Shown piece by piece: positions 16,556 through 24,365 of a stretch of 57,581 nucleotides of DNA. The translations under genes and the position numbers were made by a program. How positions within the stretch are numbered: the stretch's first letter is position 1; each line of letters starts with the position of its first letter. The stretch lies in assembly GCA_023406895.1 (NCBI GenBank), contig JAEXTV010000017.1, forward strand, positions 1-57,581, given 5' to 3'. The notes under the pieces are model-generated. The model did not search any database, was not told the DNA's origin, and saw only the letters and a list, made by a program, of their open reading frames with translations. Source of the DNA: Bacillota bacterium. Lineage in GTDB: Bacteria > Bacillota > Clostridia > Christensenellales > SZUA-584.

Positions 16556-17422
16556 TCAAATCTCTTCCTTGCCTGTATAAACGTCATATTGCTGCCACAG
16601 ATCCTCGAGCATCTCAAAGTTCTGCTTTAAACCGTCTCTCTTGCGCATACCGAGCAGCAGCACGAGCGCGTTAACAACGCTGATGGGCGTCACGAGTGAA
16701 TCGATAAACAGGTTCATATCGGAATTCACAAAAAGGTTCGCGTCTGCCGCATTCGCAAGCGGTGAAAGCTCGTTATCCGTGATGCCAAGTATCGTGGCTC
16801 CGTTTTTCTTGGCGAAATTAACACCGTCCATCGTGCGGGATGAATAACGCGGGAAACTGATGGCGACCACAAGATCTCCCTTGCCGGCGTGCAGCAGATG
16901 GCCGAAGATATCGCCGCCGATGCTTGACGACACGAGGCTCGTTTCGCTGATAATATAATTGAGATAATACCAGAAGAAAAGCGCAAGCGGCGCGCTGGAC
17001 CTCAGGCCAAGTATATAAACGCGCTTGGCGTCGAGTATCATATCCGCAGCTTTTTGCATCATGTCGTAATCGAGCACCTCGCGAATGTGCCGCAGGCTCG
17101 TGATATCGTTGCGGACAGCCCAGCGAACAAGCTCTTCCTCGGACATGTCCGACCCCAGCCCCATGCGCTGTACATTTGTCAGCTTGGTGCGAATCAGTTC
17201 CTGAAGCTTTTTCTGCAGTTCCGGGTATCCGTCGTACCCGAGTGCACAAGCGAACCTCACCACGGTGGATTCGCTGACGCCAACGGTCTCCCCAAGGCGC
17301 GATGCCGTGATAAAAGCCGCCGTGTCGTAATGATCCATGATATATGACGCAATCGCACGATGCCCTTTGCTCATTGAGCTCTGCCGCTCTTTAATGACCT
17401 TAATGATATCGTTGCCTTGCAT
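16556..17422 (-). CDS. MurR/RpiR-family transcriptional regulator
   Basis: A 288-residue regulator. The N-terminal helix-turn-helix (about 1-77) contains the GVSESTVVRFACALGYDGYPELQ recognition region in pieces. A SIS phosphosugar-binding domain follows (about 125-255). Relatives sense sugar phosphates and control sugar or sugar-acid catabolism. Its target here is unknown; the only gene in its transcript is the adjacent flavoprotein. The ATG at 17422 follows GGGGGAAG. Confidence 0.9.
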   Translation of the reverse strand: MQGNDIIKVIKERQSSMSKGHRAIASYIMDHYDTAAFITASRLGETVGVSESTVVRFACALGYDGYPELQKKLQELIRTKLTNVQRMGLGSDMSEEELVRWAVRNDITSLRHIREVLDYDMMQKAADMILDAKRVYILGLRSSAPLALFFWYYLNYIISETSLVSSSIGGDIFGHLLHAGKGDLVVAISFPRYSSRTMDGVNFAKKNGATILGITDNELSPLANAADANLFVNSDMNLFIDSLVTPISVVNALVLLLGMRKRDGLKQNFEMLEDLWQQYDVYTGKEEI

Positions 17423-17472
17423 TTAGTTCTTCCCCCATCTGTGTGTTATGCCATGTATTCTATCATATCTTG

Positions 17473-18249
17473 CTAAAAATGCAATTTTATTTTGTCAATC
17501 CTGCAAGACAGCGTCTCAATCTTGTCTCTTGCGGTCAGGTCATACTTAATGGGCGTCAGCGACGCGTACCCCGCCCGAACCGCTGCAAGATCGGTCTCTT
17601 CCTCAGCCAATTCCTCCCGCAGCGTCCCCGTCATCCAAATGTATTCCCTGCCGTACGGGTCGTCGCGCAGCTCCACTTCGTCATCGTAGGCCGTGCGCCC
17701 CTGAACCGATACTTTGACGCCGTTGATCTTGGACAGAGGCAAATCGGGCACATTGAGATTATACAGCAAGCCGTCGTTTTCGCCGTCGAAAAGTCCGCCG
17801 TTAATCAATCCGGCGGCAATATCCGCCGCGGTTTCAAAGTGCTCCGCGAAATGGGACGCGCATGATACAGCCATTGCTTTATACCCCATGATCACGGCAT
17901 CAAGCGCCGCCGCGACCGTGCCGGAATAAAGAATGTCCGACCCCATATTCGCGCCGTGATTGATTCCCGAAACAACAAGATCGACCTTGCCGTTCATGAT
18001 ATGGGCAATGCCGATCTTGGTGCAGTCCACCGGTTGGCCGTCAACCACATAACAGGGAATCGTCTCAAGCCCTGCCGGCTGTGTTTTGGTCACGCGCAGC
18101 GGACGGTATATGGTAATGGAATGTGATGTCGCGCTTCTTTCCGATTCGGGGGCAACCACCGTCACATCATGGCTGTCTTTTAAGCGTGCAGCCAGCGTTC
18201 TCAGCCCTTTGGCATGAATACCGTCATCATTCACAATCAGTATGCGCAT
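17473..18249 (-). CDS. surE: 5'-nucleotidase SurE
   Basis: A 258-residue SurE phosphatase acting on nucleoside monophosphates. The metal-binding NDDGI segment lies at 7-11 and the SGINHGANMG segment near residue 94-103, with the conserved S-E-R-S...H-S loop around 37-45. The start is an ATG behind AGGAGGGG. It has its own strong promoter and may be followed by the RpiR gene 50 bp downstream. Confidence 0.95.
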   Translation of the reverse strand: MRILIVNDDGIHAKGLRTLAARLKDSHDVTVVAPESERSATSHSITIYRPLRVTKTQPAGLETIPCYVVDGQPVDCTKIGIAHIMNGKVDLVVSGINHGANMGSDILYSGTVAAALDAVIMGYKAMAVSCASHFAEHFETAADIAAGLINGGLFDGENDGLLYNLNVPDLPLSKINGVKVSVQGRTAYDDEVELRDDPYGREYIWMTGTLREELAEEETDLAAVRAGYASLTPIKYDLTARDKIETLSCRIDKIKLHF

Positions 18250-18273
18250 CGTTCCCCTCCTGTCTGCTTAGTC

Positions 18274-18302
18274 ATTTTACAGGAGGGGTCAAAGCCTGTC
18301 AA
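18274..18302 (-). promoter_or_regulatory. surE promoter
   Basis: TTGACA (18297-18302), 17-bp spacer, TAAAAT (18274-18279). It is placed just downstream of the carboxypeptidase stop. Confidence 0.88.
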
Positions 18303-18304
18303 CG

Positions 18305-19444
18305 TCAGGCGAACAGCCACCATGTCAATATGCGTTTAAACGCATTTGAAAAATTGCGCTCCGCCACGACATCTCCCGCCACAACGTCCACACGGCCAAT
18401 TTCCGCACCGTCCAGCAGTATTCGAAGGTATCCGAGCACCTGCCCTTTCTCGATGGGGGCCGCGATGTTTTCCAACAGCACAAGCTCTTTTTCGAGTGTC
18501 GCTTCCTTGCCCTTTTCGATCAGCGTGGAAAAGCCCTGCCCTGCGTACACATCGATAAACGGCATTGTGCCGCCCGCAATGGCCAAGTCGCTTCCGAGCT
18601 TCTGCCCTTCCGTTACAATCGTTTTGGCTGTGAATCCCGCGAACGCATAATCAAAAGCGGCCTTCGCATTGTCAAACCGTGTGGAGCTGTTGGGTGCGCC
18701 GAGCGCCACATAAATAAACCGGCCGCCGCTGCGTTTCACCGTGGCGGCAATACAATACCCTGCAGCACCTGACGACCCCGTTGCGATGCCGTCGCATCCT
18801 TCATAATAACGCACCAGCCGGTTCTGATTGACCATTTCTGTTTCACGTCCGTCCGGATGCACATAGTTCTCCATCCATATGCCGCTCCATTTGTAGAATA
18901 GGTCGTGCTTCACGAGCTGCTGGCAGATCGTCGCCGCATCTCGCGCGCTGATCTTCTGCTCATCTCCAAGGCCTGTCGCATTCACAAATGTCGTGCTGAT
19001 ACCCAGAGCGCCCGCTTTTTTGTTCATCATCTCTACAAACGCTTCTTCGCTGCCCGCCGCTTTTTCCGCGAGCGCGACGGTGGCGTCGTTGGCGCTGCAC
19101 ACAATGGCCGCTTTGAGCAGATCCTCCACTTTGTGCGTGCTGTTCACATCGAGAAACGCCTGCGTACCGCCCATGGATGCCGCGTGGTCGCTGACAGACG
19201 CCGTATCACTGAGCGACAAACGTCCTGTCTCTTCCGCTTCCATAAACAGCAGTATCGACATCACCTTGGCAACGCTCGCGCAGGGCAGTTGTTCATCGGC
19301 GTTCTTCTCCGCGAGAACGTCCCCCGAGCCCGCGTCGATCAGTATATAGCTTTTCGCATTCGCTTCAAAGCCTTCCGCGTATGCCGTCACTGTGAACGCA
19401 AAGATCATCATAAACGCAAACGCGATCAATAGTGTCCTTTTCAT
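18305..19444 (-). CDS. D-alanyl-D-alanine carboxypeptidase homologue (PBP5/DacF type) with altered KTG motif
   Basis: A 379-residue secreted low-molecular-weight penicillin-binding protein homologue. The signal peptide occupies about residues 1-23 (cleavage near AYA-EG). The first catalytic motif SVAK (S57, K60) and second motif SAN (117-119) are intact. The third motif, normally KTG, reads ATG (221-223) within DGIATGSSGAAGYC; the codon is GCA, so the lysine is truly absent. A PBP5 C-terminal beta domain follows, and a terminal hydrophobic helix (FKRILTWWLFA) could anchor the protein. Family members trim pentapeptide stems of peptidoglycan. Activity here is doubtful because the KTG lysine shapes the active site. 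The SD is AAGGGG. Confidence 0.88.
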   Translation of the reverse strand: MKRTLLIAFAFMMIFAFTVTAYAEGFEANAKSYILIDAGSGDVLAEKNADEQLPCASVAKVMSILLFMEAEETGRLSLSDTASVSDHAASMGGTQAFLDVNSTHKVEDLLKAAIVCSANDATVALAEKAAGSEEAFVEMMNKKAGALGISTTFVNATGLGDEQKISARDAATICQQLVKHDLFYKWSGIWMENYVHPDGRETEMVNQNRLVRYYEGCDGIATGSSGAAGYCIAATVKRSGGRFIYVALGAPNSSTRFDNAKAAFDYAFAGFTAKTIVTEGQKLGSDLAIAGGTMPFIDVYAGQGFSTLIEKGKEATLEKELVLLENIAAPIEKGQVLGYLRILLDGAEIGRVDVVAGDVVAERNFSNAFKRILTWWLFA

Positions 19445-19533
19445 AACCGAATATCCCCTTTTTTGCTTTTGTGATTAGTTTCTCCCGAAGATTGGGCGGA
19501 TATTCTTTGGCGCAGATCGCGGGCATCAGCAGC

Positions 19534-19562
19534 TTGATAATGATGTGAAATAAATATATAAT
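19534..19562 (+). promoter_or_regulatory. Promoter of the NlpC/P60 lipoprotein gene (leaderless configuration)
   Basis: TTGATA (19534-19539), 17-bp spacer, TATAAT (19557-19562). Only seven bases separate the -10 box from the ATG at 19570, where transcription would normally begin. Confidence 0.8.
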
Positions 19563-19569
19563 TTGTCAT

Positions 19570-20268
19570 ATGAATACGATCACAAAAATGACGGCGGCGA
19601 CGCTGCTCGCGATCGCCATGTTTCTTTTCGCTTCATGTGAAGCGCTGAGCGCCGAAGAGTCTGAATCGGAACGCGCTTATTACGAACAAAAATATGCAAA
19701 TGAGCCCGAACCCGAGGGTGAGGTTGCGGCGCTGCTCGATGTGCTTGATTCATGCGTGGGCGGCCAGTATATCATCGCGGGCCAAGGAACGCCTGTCACC
19801 GATGCGTTCATCAACGCAATGAATAAAAAATATCCCGATTATTTTTCGGGCGGCCGCCTCGAATACCTGTATGATATCGCGGACACAGCCGAAGAAAAGG
19901 GCTACGCATTCCCCGAAGACTACGCGTGGGACTGCAGCGGCCTGTGGTGGTATGCCGCCAACGAAATAAGGCTTTATGATGAATCCACCGACCGCACCGC
20001 GAACGATACCTACTACGACTATTGCACGCCCATTGACAAAAACGATTTGCGTCCCGGCGACATTGTGTTTATGATGGGAGCGGACGGTCATGTATCGCAT
20101 ATGGGAATCATGGGCCGCCACGGCTATATTTATGAGGCTGCCAGCGGCTATGTGGGCGTGGTGTGCAAGCGCACGATCGATAAACGCATTTACAAGAATA
20201 TCGTCAGCGATGACTTGGTTGTGAATCTGAATTGGAACGCGTTCGGCAGACCCAAGGTATTCGAATGA
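19570..20268 (+). CDS. NlpC/P60-type cell-wall hydrolase, lipoprotein
   Basis: A 232-residue exported cysteine peptidase homologue. The N terminus has a hydrophobic signal with lipobox FASC (C23). The NlpC/P60 catalytic cysteine lies in DCSGLWW (C122). After LRPGDIVFM the catalytic histidine is probably H177 in SHMGIMG. Such enzymes cut peptide stems of peptidoglycan or related amide substrates. There is no SD before the ATG, and the promoter placement suggests a leaderless mRNA. It is divergent from the carboxypeptidase gene, another cell-wall function. Substrate unknown. Confidence 0.87.
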   Translation: MNTITKMTAATLLAIAMFLFASCEALSAEESESERAYYEQKYANEPEPEGEVAALLDVLDSCVGGQYIIAGQGTPVTDAFINAMNKKYPDYFSGGRLEYLYDIADTAEEKGYAFPEDYAWDCSGLWWYAANEIRLYDESTDRTANDTYYDYCTPIDKNDLRPGDIVFMMGADGHVSHMGIMGRHGYIYEAASGYVGVVCKRTIDKRIYKNIVSDDLVVNLNWNAFGRPKVFE

Positions 20269-20325
20269 ATCTGAGTCTTTTCATCCGCAATCTTAGTATG
20301 CGGATAGGAAATCAAACACTCAGAT
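20269..20325. repeat. Nested inverted repeat after the NlpC/P60 gene
   Basis: An outer stem ATCTGAGT (20269-20276) / ACTCAGAT (20318-20325) encloses an inner stem ATCCGCA (20283-20289) / TGCGGAT (20299-20305). It starts directly after the stop codon. There is no U-tract, so it may be a stabilising 3' structure rather than a classical terminator. Confidence 0.6.
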
Positions 20326-20429
20326 CGCATATAAGTGAGAAAAAGCAAGCGGCTGGCTGCCGTGAGCAGAAGTGAAGCGGGATGCTTATCAAACGCGAAT
20401 TGCGATTTGCCCTTTCAGAGCTTGTGCAT

Positions 20430-20606
20430 GCCAAAATGGGTACGAAGTGTCGGAAAGTGTGACTGTTCGAACTTATTTTAAGCGATGTTCTCTCTCAGTC
20501 ACCTATCGAGACCGGCCTCAATCCGCCCGGAAGGGCAGTCGTCAGCGAAAGCCAATACAAGAGGTTTTTCGGCACTCTGAGCGTTTGCATACACAAACGC
20601 CTCATA
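20430..20606 (+). repeat. Palindromic intergenic repeat, family 1, diverged copy
   Basis: It shares with the copy at 20990-21212, in the same order, the blocks acgaagtg-cgga, a CTCTC run followed by cagtcacctatcg, and CACTCTGA. It ends in a hairpin GCGTTTG (20581-20587) / CAAACGC (20594-20600). No protein is supported. Confidence 0.7.
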
Positions 20607-20617
20607 TGATTGATAGC

Positions 20618-20803
20618 CTAGCGGTTTGATTTTGTTTTTGCTTTTCCGCAGCGAAGCATGATGGCGGCCAGCACAAAGATTATAATGGAGAAAAAGGCGA
20701 TCCAGATCAGGCCCTGTATCGGCTTTGGTATCACGGCTGCAAGAAAATCCGCCGGGTATACAAAGCATGCAGTCAGCAGAGGCATCGGCATGAAGCCTGT
20801 CAT
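20618..20803 (-). CDS. Small hydrophobic protein, 61 residues, unknown
   Basis: The ATG at 20803 lies 7 bp after GGAGG (20811-20815), a better start than the ATG at 20809. The predicted protein starts MTGFMPMPLLTACFVYP, has one clear transmembrane segment (about 30-49, LIWIAFFSIIIFVLAAIML) and ends in a basic tail GKAKTKSNR. I know no family for it. It lies between two same-orientation copies of a palindromic repeat. The SD and the membrane-plus-basic-tail layout support a real gene, but its short length keeps this uncertain. Confidence 0.55.
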   Translation of the reverse strand: MTGFMPMPLLTACFVYPADFLAAVIPKPIQGLIWIAFFSIIIFVLAAIMLRCGKAKTKSNR

Positions 20804-20989
20804 AAGCATACCTCCTTCTCTATCCGTATACGTTTCATGATACAATATATGAAGACGGGCACGGCAATATTCTAAGAACTCATATGAAGACCCTTTAAAA
20901 CTCGCGGTATTGTGCACAGCCCTTCTTGTAAAAGCTGACAGTTTTGTGGACTGTTACTTCCAAAGCCAATCAAAAAAGCGCTTCGCAGC

Positions 20990-21212
20990 GAAGCACCTCA
21001 GGCTGTCGACAAAGTGTATTTAAGCCTCCCTCAGATGACTATCCCAAAGGGATGGACCGGGAGGTGGCACGAAGTGCCGGAGGGAGTGAACGTTTTCAAG
21101 CTATTTTCTCTCCCCCAGTCACCTATCGGTGACAGCCCCCTCGTCAGAGGGGGCCACGATAAGAGGCTTTTTTGACACTCTGAAGCGCTTCGTATTGAAG
21201 CGCCTGAATAAT
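20990..21212 (+). repeat. Palindromic intergenic repeat, family 1, well-preserved copy
   Basis: A chain of inverted repeats: CTCCC...GGGAG around 21028-21066, GGCAC-gaa-GTGCC near 21066-21078, CCCCCTC-gtca-GAGGGGG near 21136-21153, then GAGGCTTTTTTG. It closes with GCGCTTC (21185-21191) / GAAGCGC (21197-21203). The motif ggtggcacgaagtgccgg resembles dispersed intergenic elements I associate with gut Clostridia genomes; this is from memory, not a search. It ends just downstream of punA. Confidence 0.75.
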
Positions 21213-21215
21213 TGT

Positions 21216-22040
21216 CTATCGTACCGCAACCATCTTTATAAATCCGTCTATCACCGTCTGTATCCGCCCCGCCGCAACGCGCCCCGTTTCCATCACTTCC
21301 TCATGGGCCAACGGCTGATCGAGTATGCCCGCCGCCATGTTCGTGATGCACGACAGCGCCGCCGCTTTGACGCCCGCATGCGCCGCCGTAATGATCTCCG
21401 GCACGGTGGACATGCCGACCGCATCCGCGCCGAGCGTGCGCAGCGCTTTGATCTCAGCCGGCGTTTCATAAGACGGCCCCGACATCATCGCATAGATACC
21501 GGTCTTTATTTCGATACCGTTGGCGTCGGCGGCTTCCTTCAGCGCCTGATTAAGCCCCGCGTCGTACGCGTACGACATATCGGGGAAGCGCGGGCCGAAA
21601 TCATCCATATTGGCGCCAATCAGCGGATTAAAATGCGTGAAATTGATATGATCCTTGATGATCATGATATCTCCAGGTTTGAAGCCCGTATTGACCCCGC
21701 CCGCCGCGTTGGTAAGCAGCAGCTTCTTGATGCCGAGCTTAACAAGCGCACGCAGCGGAATCACCGTTTCGGCTGCCGTATACCCTTCGTAGCAATGAAA
21801 ACGCCCTTGCATGCAAACGACATCAACGCCATGCCGCTTGCCGAATACGAGCCGCGCCGCGTGTCCCGGCGTGGTGGATACCGGAAAACCGGGTATGGAT
21901 GCGTAGTCCACAATCTGCTTGTTATCCAGCGAATCAGCGTAATCCCCAAGGCCGCTGCCCAGCACCACACAGACCTCGGGCCGCTGTGCCGTCAGTTGAC
22001 TGAGCGTTTCATAGGCCATGTGTATTCTTTCTCTTGTCAT
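21216..22040 (-). CDS. punA: Purine-nucleoside phosphorylase (trimeric, class I/II inosine-guanosine type)
   Basis: A 274-residue PNP that cleaves purine nucleosides with phosphate to base plus (deoxy)ribose 1-phosphate. Visible motifs are the phosphate loop GSGLGDYAD, GRFHCYEGY, TNAAGG, GPSYETPAEI and the base-binding region AVGMSTVPE...SCITNMAAG. The ATG at 22040 follows GGAGG and overlaps the deoB terminus region by proximity (deoB stops at 22045). With DeoB it forms a nucleoside salvage pair: PNP makes ribose 1-phosphate, DeoB turns it into ribose 5-phosphate. Confidence 0.95.
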   Translation of the reverse strand: MTRERIHMAYETLSQLTAQRPEVCVVLGSGLGDYADSLDNKQIVDYASIPGFPVSTTPGHAARLVFGKRHGVDVVCMQGRFHCYEGYTAAETVIPLRALVKLGIKKLLLTNAAGGVNTGFKPGDIMIIKDHINFTHFNPLIGANMDDFGPRFPDMSYAYDAGLNQALKEAADANGIEIKTGIYAMMSGPSYETPAEIKALRTLGADAVGMSTVPEIITAAHAGVKAAALSCITNMAAGILDQPLAHEEVMETGRVAAGRIQTVIDGFIKMVAVR

Positions 22041-22044
22041 AGTC

Positions 22045-23208
22045 TTATCCCTCCGTAATTTCCCGCAAAAACGATGTGCCCACATGCCAATTCTTGAGCC
22101 CAAAAAAATCTGCCGCCGTGGCCGCAATGTCGGCGAACGTGCTGCGCGTGCCGATATTCGTTCCTGCCTTGACGCCCACGCCATAGGCAAATATCGGGAT
22201 GTACTCGCGCGAATGGTCGGTGCTTGCTGTTGTCGGGTCGCAGCCGTGATCTGCTGTAAAAATGATGATATCCTCGGGTTTCAGCGCGTCCAGCATCTCG
22301 GGTATGCGTTTATCAAGCGCTTCGAGCGCTTCCTTATAGCCCTGCACGTTGTTGCGATGGCCGTACAGCATATCAAAATCCACGAGGTTGGTGAAAATGA
22401 GCCCGTCGATATCGTCTTTGATCGCTTCCACTGTCGCCGATATCCCCGCGTCGTTGTCGCGCGTGTGGTTGCGTCGTGTGAGGCCCACACCCGCGAAGAT
22501 ATCTTCGATCTTGCCGATGCCGAGCACGTCAAGCCCGGCTTTCTTCAGCGCGGTCAGTATCGTCTCGCCAGGCGGTTCAAACGAAAAATCACGGCGGTTC
22601 TTTGTGCGCTCATAGCGGCCTTCCTCGCCGATAAACGGGCGCGCGATCACGCGTCCCACACTGAGTTCCCCCACAAGCATGCTTCTCGCTTTTTCACATA
22701 TCGCATACAGCTCATCAAGCGGCACCACGTCTTCATGCGCCGCAATTTGAAACACGCTGTCCGCCGATGTGTAGACGATCAGCTTTCCGGTTTTGACATG
22801 CTGCGCGCCGAGCTGTTTGATGATTTCCGTGCCCGATGCGGGAAAATTGCCGAGCGTTCCGCGTCCGACGGCTTTTTCGAATGCGCGGATAAAATCCTCC
22901 GGGAAACCGTTTGGAAAAGTTGGGAACGGCTTGTCCAGAATAAGCCCGCTGATTTCAAAATGACCGCCCGTGGTGTCTTTGCCCGAAAACTGCTCCGCCG
23001 CTCTTCCATATGCGCCGATCACAGCACCATTACAGCGGATGTTTTTGAGCTTACAGAGCCCAAGCCGCGCAAGGTTTGGGATATTGATATCGGGATACGC
23101 GGCGATGATATGTCCGAGCGTATCCGAACCCTCGTCGCCAAAGCGTGCCGCGTCAGGCAGCTCCCCCGCACCCACGCTGTCCATCACCACAATAATAAAT
23201 TTCGCCAT
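22045..23208 (-). CDS. deoB: Phosphopentomutase
   Basis: A 387-residue alkaline-phosphatase-superfamily mutase interconverting (deoxy)ribose 1- and 5-phosphates with Mn ions. The N terminus IIVVMDSVGAGELPDA carries the first metal ligand. The phosphothreonine region SDTLGHI and the C-terminal TADHGCDPTT metal motif are present, as is the PPM-specific cap. The ATG lies behind GGAGGAG. It is first gene of a leftward pair with punA. Confidence 0.96.
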   Translation of the reverse strand: MAKFIIVVMDSVGAGELPDAARFGDEGSDTLGHIIAAYPDINIPNLARLGLCKLKNIRCNGAVIGAYGRAAEQFSGKDTTGGHFEISGLILDKPFPTFPNGFPEDFIRAFEKAVGRGTLGNFPASGTEIIKQLGAQHVKTGKLIVYTSADSVFQIAAHEDVVPLDELYAICEKARSMLVGELSVGRVIARPFIGEEGRYERTKNRRDFSFEPPGETILTALKKAGLDVLGIGKIEDIFAGVGLTRRNHTRDNDAGISATVEAIKDDIDGLIFTNLVDFDMLYGHRNNVQGYKEALEALDKRIPEMLDALKPEDIIIFTADHGCDPTTASTDHSREYIPIFAYGVGVKAGTNIGTRSTFADIAATAADFFGLKNWHVGTSFLREITEG

Positions 23209-23656
23209 GTTGCTCCTCCTTCGGATTTATGCCGTCTGAGCGGTAACCAATGTGCATCATCTATATGTGTCAATAGCTCTTCCCATATTTCCATAGAAAT
23301 AATGATGACCCGATCAGGGCCGGTTTTTTACCCCGCTATGCTTCTTGACTCAAGCCCCATATGGCAGGCTCAGGACATATCATTGTCCTTCCCCTCTTCA
23401 GCTTGTTGCTCCCCAATCGACTGTGAGTTGGATAAGCAAATGAGTTTGTTTTCAAGTTGTCCTTGTCAAATGGCTTTGGTCCCCTCATTACGGAGCACAA
23501 TCGGGTGCCGAGCAGCGGATGCTTTTCTGGTGTTTTGCGCCGACAGCTTCTCAAAGCAGTTTTCACCGATACTCTTCAAAGTGAAGCCCATCCTGCCGAT
23601 TCAAAACTCCCTGCAAAAACACAAGGCTGCTCCGGTTAAGAACAGCCCTGCCCATT
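23209..23656. other. Intergenic region between gcvH-like gene and deoB
   Basis: About 448 bp with no supportable ORF on either strand. A weak leftward terminator for the gcvH-like gene (GGCTG...CAGCC then TTGTGTTTTTG) lies near 23617-23640. A TTGACA on the leftward strand near 23267-23272 is a possible deoB -35 box without a convincing -10. The remaining roughly 300 bp do not resemble anything I recognise. Confidence 0.45.
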
Positions 23657-23986
23657 TCATTCTTTAATCGTCCATCCGCTTGTATCCGCTTCGCCCTCAA
23701 AATCCACCGCAAAAAGCCATGTATCCTCTTGTGTAATCAAATCCGGAGCGTCGTAAACAGAATCGTTGATGGCCGAAATGACGCCGCTGACCGGCGCATG
23801 GACCTCGCTGATCGCTTTTATTGACTCAACCGTGGCACAAAGCTCGCCCTTTATCACATCAAGCCCGATAACCGGGAGCTCTATATAGACAACATCTCCC
23901 TTAACCGTCCGGCAGTCAAGACCAATTGTGGCTCTGCGGTCGCTGAGACGAATCCATTCGTTTTGCGCAGTTAAAAACGTTTTCAT
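23657..23986 (-). CDS. Glycine cleavage H-like lipoyl carrier protein
   Basis: A 109-residue lipoyl-domain protein of the GcvH family, shorter than the usual 125-130. The lipoylation site is K57 in ESIKAISEVHAPVSG, with the downstream hairpin residues of the lipoyl fold. GcvH shuttles the aminomethyl group between the P, T and L proteins, but none of those genes is nearby. It could serve a distant glycine cleavage system, lipoate relay or another acyl-carrier role. The ATG follows GGAGAG. Confidence 0.85.
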   Translation of the reverse strand: MKTFLTAQNEWIRLSDRRATIGLDCRTVKGDVVYIELPVIGLDVIKGELCATVESIKAISEVHAPVSGVISAINDSVYDAPDLITQEDTWLFAVDFEGEADTSGWTIKE

Positions 23987-24044
23987 GCACAGTCTCTCCT
24001 TCGCAAGGCTTAGAATATACTATGCATGCCGAGCACCGTTTGAC

Positions 24045-24353
24045 TTACTTTTTGTCCAGATATTTTTTAAACCGTTTTCTGAATATGATGATATAAACCA
24101 CGAAGCCCGGTATAATGACAGCAAAGCTGGCCCAGAAAGCCCACTGGTGTCCCAGAAAATCCAGCACGCCTGTCACCAAGGCAATCGGTCCGAAAATCCA
24201 GCAAAACAGACGCGTCAATTTGTCTGCATCTTCCTTCATGGCCTTCGGATAATCGTTCTTAAATGCCGGCCCCTTGCCCGTCAACGCGGAATAGAGAGCG
24301 AGCGCGCCGAAGATGGCCATAAAAGCGGACATCATTTGATTCATGCCTTCCAA
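24045..24353 (-). CDS. Small membrane protein, DUF3784-like
   Basis: A 102-residue protein with three hydrophobic stretches (about 8-24, 49-66, 72-91). The loop segment with K-N-D-Y-P-K-A-M...D-K-L-T-R-L-F-C-W resembles the DUF3784-type layout in the protein at 42.4-42.7 kb, but the match is weak. The start is uncertain: TTG at 24353 has AGAGG about 8 bp ahead, whereas the ATG at 24344 has no properly spaced SD. It begins 12 bp after the cysS stop and is probably co-transcribed with cysS. Function unknown. Confidence 0.7.
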   Translation of the reverse strand: MEGMNQMMSAFMAIFGALALYSALTGKGPAFKNDYPKAMKEDADKLTRLFCWIFGPIALVTGVLDFLGHQWAFWASFAVIIPGFVVYIIIFRKRFKKYLDKK

Positions 24354-24365
24354 TGTCAGTACCTC

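Noticed and set aside
20372..20629. Rightward ORF of 85 codons near 20.5 kb
   Set aside because: It is composed of the family 1 repeat and reads across its hairpins; no SD.
22018..23667. Rightward open frame of 549 codons across deoB and the following gap
   Set aside because: It is antisense to deoB and part of punA, has no family resemblance and no SD. The tail over the intergenic gap is low-quality sequence.
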